The notes under the pieces were generated by a model. The model did not search any database. It had not been told where the DNA came from and saw only the letters and a list, made by a program, of their open reading frames with translations. From Mucilaginibacter rubeus (GTDB lineage: Bacteria > Bacteroidota > Bacteroidia > Sphingobacteriales > Sphingobacteriaceae), in the NCBI RefSeq assembly GCF_003286415.2, contig NZ_CP043450.1, forward strand, positions 930,001-994,000: 64,000 nucleotides of DNA, written 5' to 3'. Position numbers and translations under genes: made by a program. Position 1 is the first letter of the stretch. The number at the start of each line of letters is the position of its first letter. This document shows positions 62,266 to 64,000 of this stretch, one piece after another.

Positions 62266-63255
62266 ATGAAACAGATACTTAATCATCTTTTTGAGCACAA
62301 AACCTTTAGCAGGGAACAGTCTAAAGGTATTTTGATGAACATTGCGCAGGGAAAGTACAACAACGCGCAAATGGCTGCCTTTATGACGGCTTATTGTATG
62401 CGGAGCATTACCGTTGAGGAACTGGAAGGTTTCCGTGATGCCATGCTGGAGCTTTGCCTGCCTGTAGATCTGGAAACCGATGGACTTATCGATCTCTGTG
62501 GTACCGGCGGCGATGGTAAGGACACCTTTAACATTTCAACATTGGCATCATTTGTAGTTGCGGGTGCAGGTTATAAAGTAGCCAAGCATGGTAACTACGG
62601 TGTATCGTCGGGTTGTGGTTCGTCAAATGTGATGGAATACCTGGGATACCGGTTTACCAATGATATGGATAAGTTGAAACGCAGCACCGATGAAGCTAAT
62701 ATCTGTTTTCTGCATGCACCGCTGTTCCACCCGGCTATGAAAACGGTAGCGCCTATCCGTAAGGAGTTGGGTGTGAAGACCTTCTTTAATATGCTGGGCC
62801 CTATGGTTAACCCGGCTAAGCCCGACAACCAGTTGGTAGGGGTATTTAACCTGGAGCTTGCCCGTGTATACGCCTATCTGTACCAAAAATCAACTACAAA
62901 GTATACCATCATAAACGCGTTGGAAGGTTATGATGAGATCTCACTAACCTGCGATTTTAAAACCTTCTCGGCCGATGGCGAAAAGATCAACAGTGTTGAA
63001 GACCTCGGCTTTGAATTGCTCGATCCTAAAGAGATCATCGGCGGTGATACTGTAGAGGCTTCGGCTACAATATTCAGCAACGTGCTTAAAGGCGATGGTA
63101 CTAATGCCCAAAATAATGTTGTGCTGGCCAATGCTGCGTTAGCTATCAGAACCATAAACCCGGAAAAGACTTTTGGCGATTGTTTTTATGAAGCCGAAGA
63201 AGCACTGCTTGGAAAAAAAGCCTTGAAAAGCTTTAATAATTTATTGCAGAATTAA
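62266..63255 (+). CDS. trpD: Anthranilate phosphoribosyltransferase
   Basis: The frame opens at 62224, but ATG 62266 (MKQILNHLFEHKTFSREQSK) gives the normal start and 329 residues; the extra 14 come from a repeat. Motifs: DLCGTGGDGKDTFNISTLAS (PRPP site), GVSSGCGSSNVMEYLGY and NMLGPMVNPAKPDNQLVGVF. It converts anthranilate and PRPP to phosphoribosyl anthranilate, the second step of tryptophan synthesis. It is the first structural gene behind the attenuator; trpE and trpG are not in between. trpF starts 3 bases later. Confidence 0.95.
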   Translation: MKQILNHLFEHKTFSREQSKGILMNIAQGKYNNAQMAAFMTAYCMRSITVEELEGFRDAMLELCLPVDLETDGLIDLCGTGGDGKDTFNISTLASFVVAGAGYKVAKHGNYGVSSGCGSSNVMEYLGYRFTNDMDKLKRSTDEANICFLHAPLFHPAMKTVAPIRKELGVKTFFNMLGPMVNPAKPDNQLVGVFNLELARVYAYLYQKSTTKYTIINALEGYDEISLTCDFKTFSADGEKINSVEDLGFELLDPKEIIGGDTVEASATIFSNVLKGDGTNAQNNVVLANAALAIRTINPEKTFGDCFYEAEEALLGKKALKSFNNLLQN

Positions 63256-63258
63256 GCC

Positions 63259-64000
63259 ATGAAAATAAAGGTTTGCGGTTTAAAACATCCTGAAAACATT
63301 GAAGCGGTCGCTGCTTTACAGCCCGATTATGTAGGCTTTATTTTCTATGATAAAACACCGCGTTATGCAGCCGGTTTGTCAGCAGATGCGCTGCAGGCTA
63401 TCCCAGCTTCAATTCAAAAGACAGGGGTTTTTGTAAACGAGAGCGCCGAAAATATAGATAAGTTGATTGCTGAATATGGCTTTAACGCTATTCAATTGCA
63501 TGGCGATGAAAGTCCGGAGTTTTGTGCAGCTTTTAAAGGTAGGGTAACTGTAATAAAGGCATTTGGACTTAACGAAGATTTTGATTTTGAACAATTAAAA
63601 GATTACGCCAACAATGTTGATCTTTTCCTGTTCGATACCAAAACTAAAATATATGGTGGCTCGGGCAAAACGTTTGACTGGACTATTCTTGATCAATACA
63701 AATTGGATATTCCCTTCTTTTTATCAGGAGGGATAGGTCCCGAAAATATAGCTGAAGTTAAAAATATCACGCATCCCCAATTTTATGGGGTTGACCTTAA
63801 CAGCAGGTTTGAAATTGAACCGGGCTTAAAGAATATCGAAAAACTAAAAGACGCATTTAACATCGTCAAAAATAAAATACAGCAGATGAAATACGGAGTT
63901 AACGAACAAGGTTATTATGGCGATTTTGGGGGAGCATACATTCCCGAAATGTTATACCCTAACGTAGAGGAATTAAGGCAGCAATACCTCACTATTTTAA
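63259..64000 (+). CDS. TrpF fused in frame to TrpB (runs off the right edge)
   Basis: The first about 205 residues are phosphoribosylanthranilate isomerase: MKIKVCGLKHPENIEAVAAL, YVGFIFYDKTPRY, IQLHGDE and LFDTKTKIYGGSGKTFDW, ending in LSGGIGPENI and GVDLNSRFE. No stop follows. The same frame passes the tryptophan synthase beta start (ATG 63886, MKYGVNEQGYYGDFGGAYIP), 209 codons after the trpF start, and runs off the window. So the two look fused, with trpC missing between. The alternative is internal translation at 63886 or a lost stop. It isomerises PRA to CdRP and, in the second part, makes tryptophan from indole and serine. Confidence 0.85.
   Translation, partial: MKIKVCGLKHPENIEAVAALQPDYVGFIFYDKTPRYAAGLSADALQAIPASIQKTGVFVNESAENIDKLIAEYGFNAIQLHGDESPEFCAAFKGRVTVIKAFGLNEDFDFEQLKDYANNVDLFLFDTKTKIYGGSGKTFDWTILDQYKLDIPFFLSGGIGPENIAEVKNITHPQFYGVDLNSRFEIEPGLKNIEKLKDAFNIVKNKIQQMKYGVNEQGYYGDFGGAYIPEMLYPNVEELRQQYLTIL

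Overview
The window looks like Bacteroidota, most likely a member of Sphingobacteriaceae such as Mucilaginibacter or Pedobacter (inference, no search was run). Supporting signs are a T9SS-type C-terminal sorting domain, DUF6443/RHS proteins, a CTnDOT-like tra operon with RteC, a MurF-Alr fusion, a Bacteroidota-type TTTG-N19-TAnnTTTG promoter and a small histone H1-like protein.

Layout. (1) 1-15 kb is an RHS/polymorphic-toxin region: the end of one RHS protein with a small membrane-protein immunity candidate, a large secreted T9SS-type protein, a small decaying cluster of unknown genes, then a two-gene RHS operon whose second protein ends in a PD-(D/E)XK nuclease-like toxin tip followed by a probable immunity gene. 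(2) 15-21.8 kb is accessory and partly eroded DNA: gene debris including a tail-fibre-like pseudogene, an acyltransferase, an Fpg/Nei-type glycosylase, a GNAT enzyme and a membrane-anchored LuxR-type regulator. (3) 21.8-33.6 kb is a conjugative transfer operon (RteC, TraE-F-G, a TraH-like lipoprotein, three TraI/VirB5-like proteins, TraJ-K-L-M). It stops after TraM: TraN, relaxase/Mob genes and the coupling protein are absent from the window. (4) 34-40.7 kb is cargo resembling a defence island: a DUF4062/TIR-like protein, a KAP P-loop NTPase with a small partner, and a divergent PD-(D/E)XK nuclease. (5) 40.7-46.2 kb is an element maintenance module: a RadC N-domain protein, a 171-nt hairpin, several small conserved-looking genes, DUF932 and a tyrosine integrase. 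The integrase abuts tRNA-Leu(UAA), the likely attachment site. (6) 46.4-64 kb is ordinary chromosome: two tRNAs, recX, murF-alr, a DUF502 protein, two MFS exporters around an exonuclease, a TlpA-like thioredoxin, a LOG-like protein, a sodium-solute symporter, recR, a GT2, an SDR, a Kir-type channel and the start of a trp operon.

How it fits together. The stretch left of tRNA-Leu appears to be one integrative island whose left end was not found and probably lies outside the window. Its transfer genes look incomplete, so it may be defective or depend on functions encoded further left. The most noteworthy items are the KAP/PD-(D/E)XK cargo, the RHS nuclease toxin, the giant hairpin next to the DUF932 module, and the trp operon. 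In the trp operon a leader peptide with three Trp codons and an attenuator sits directly upstream of trpD, and trpF continues in frame into trpB.
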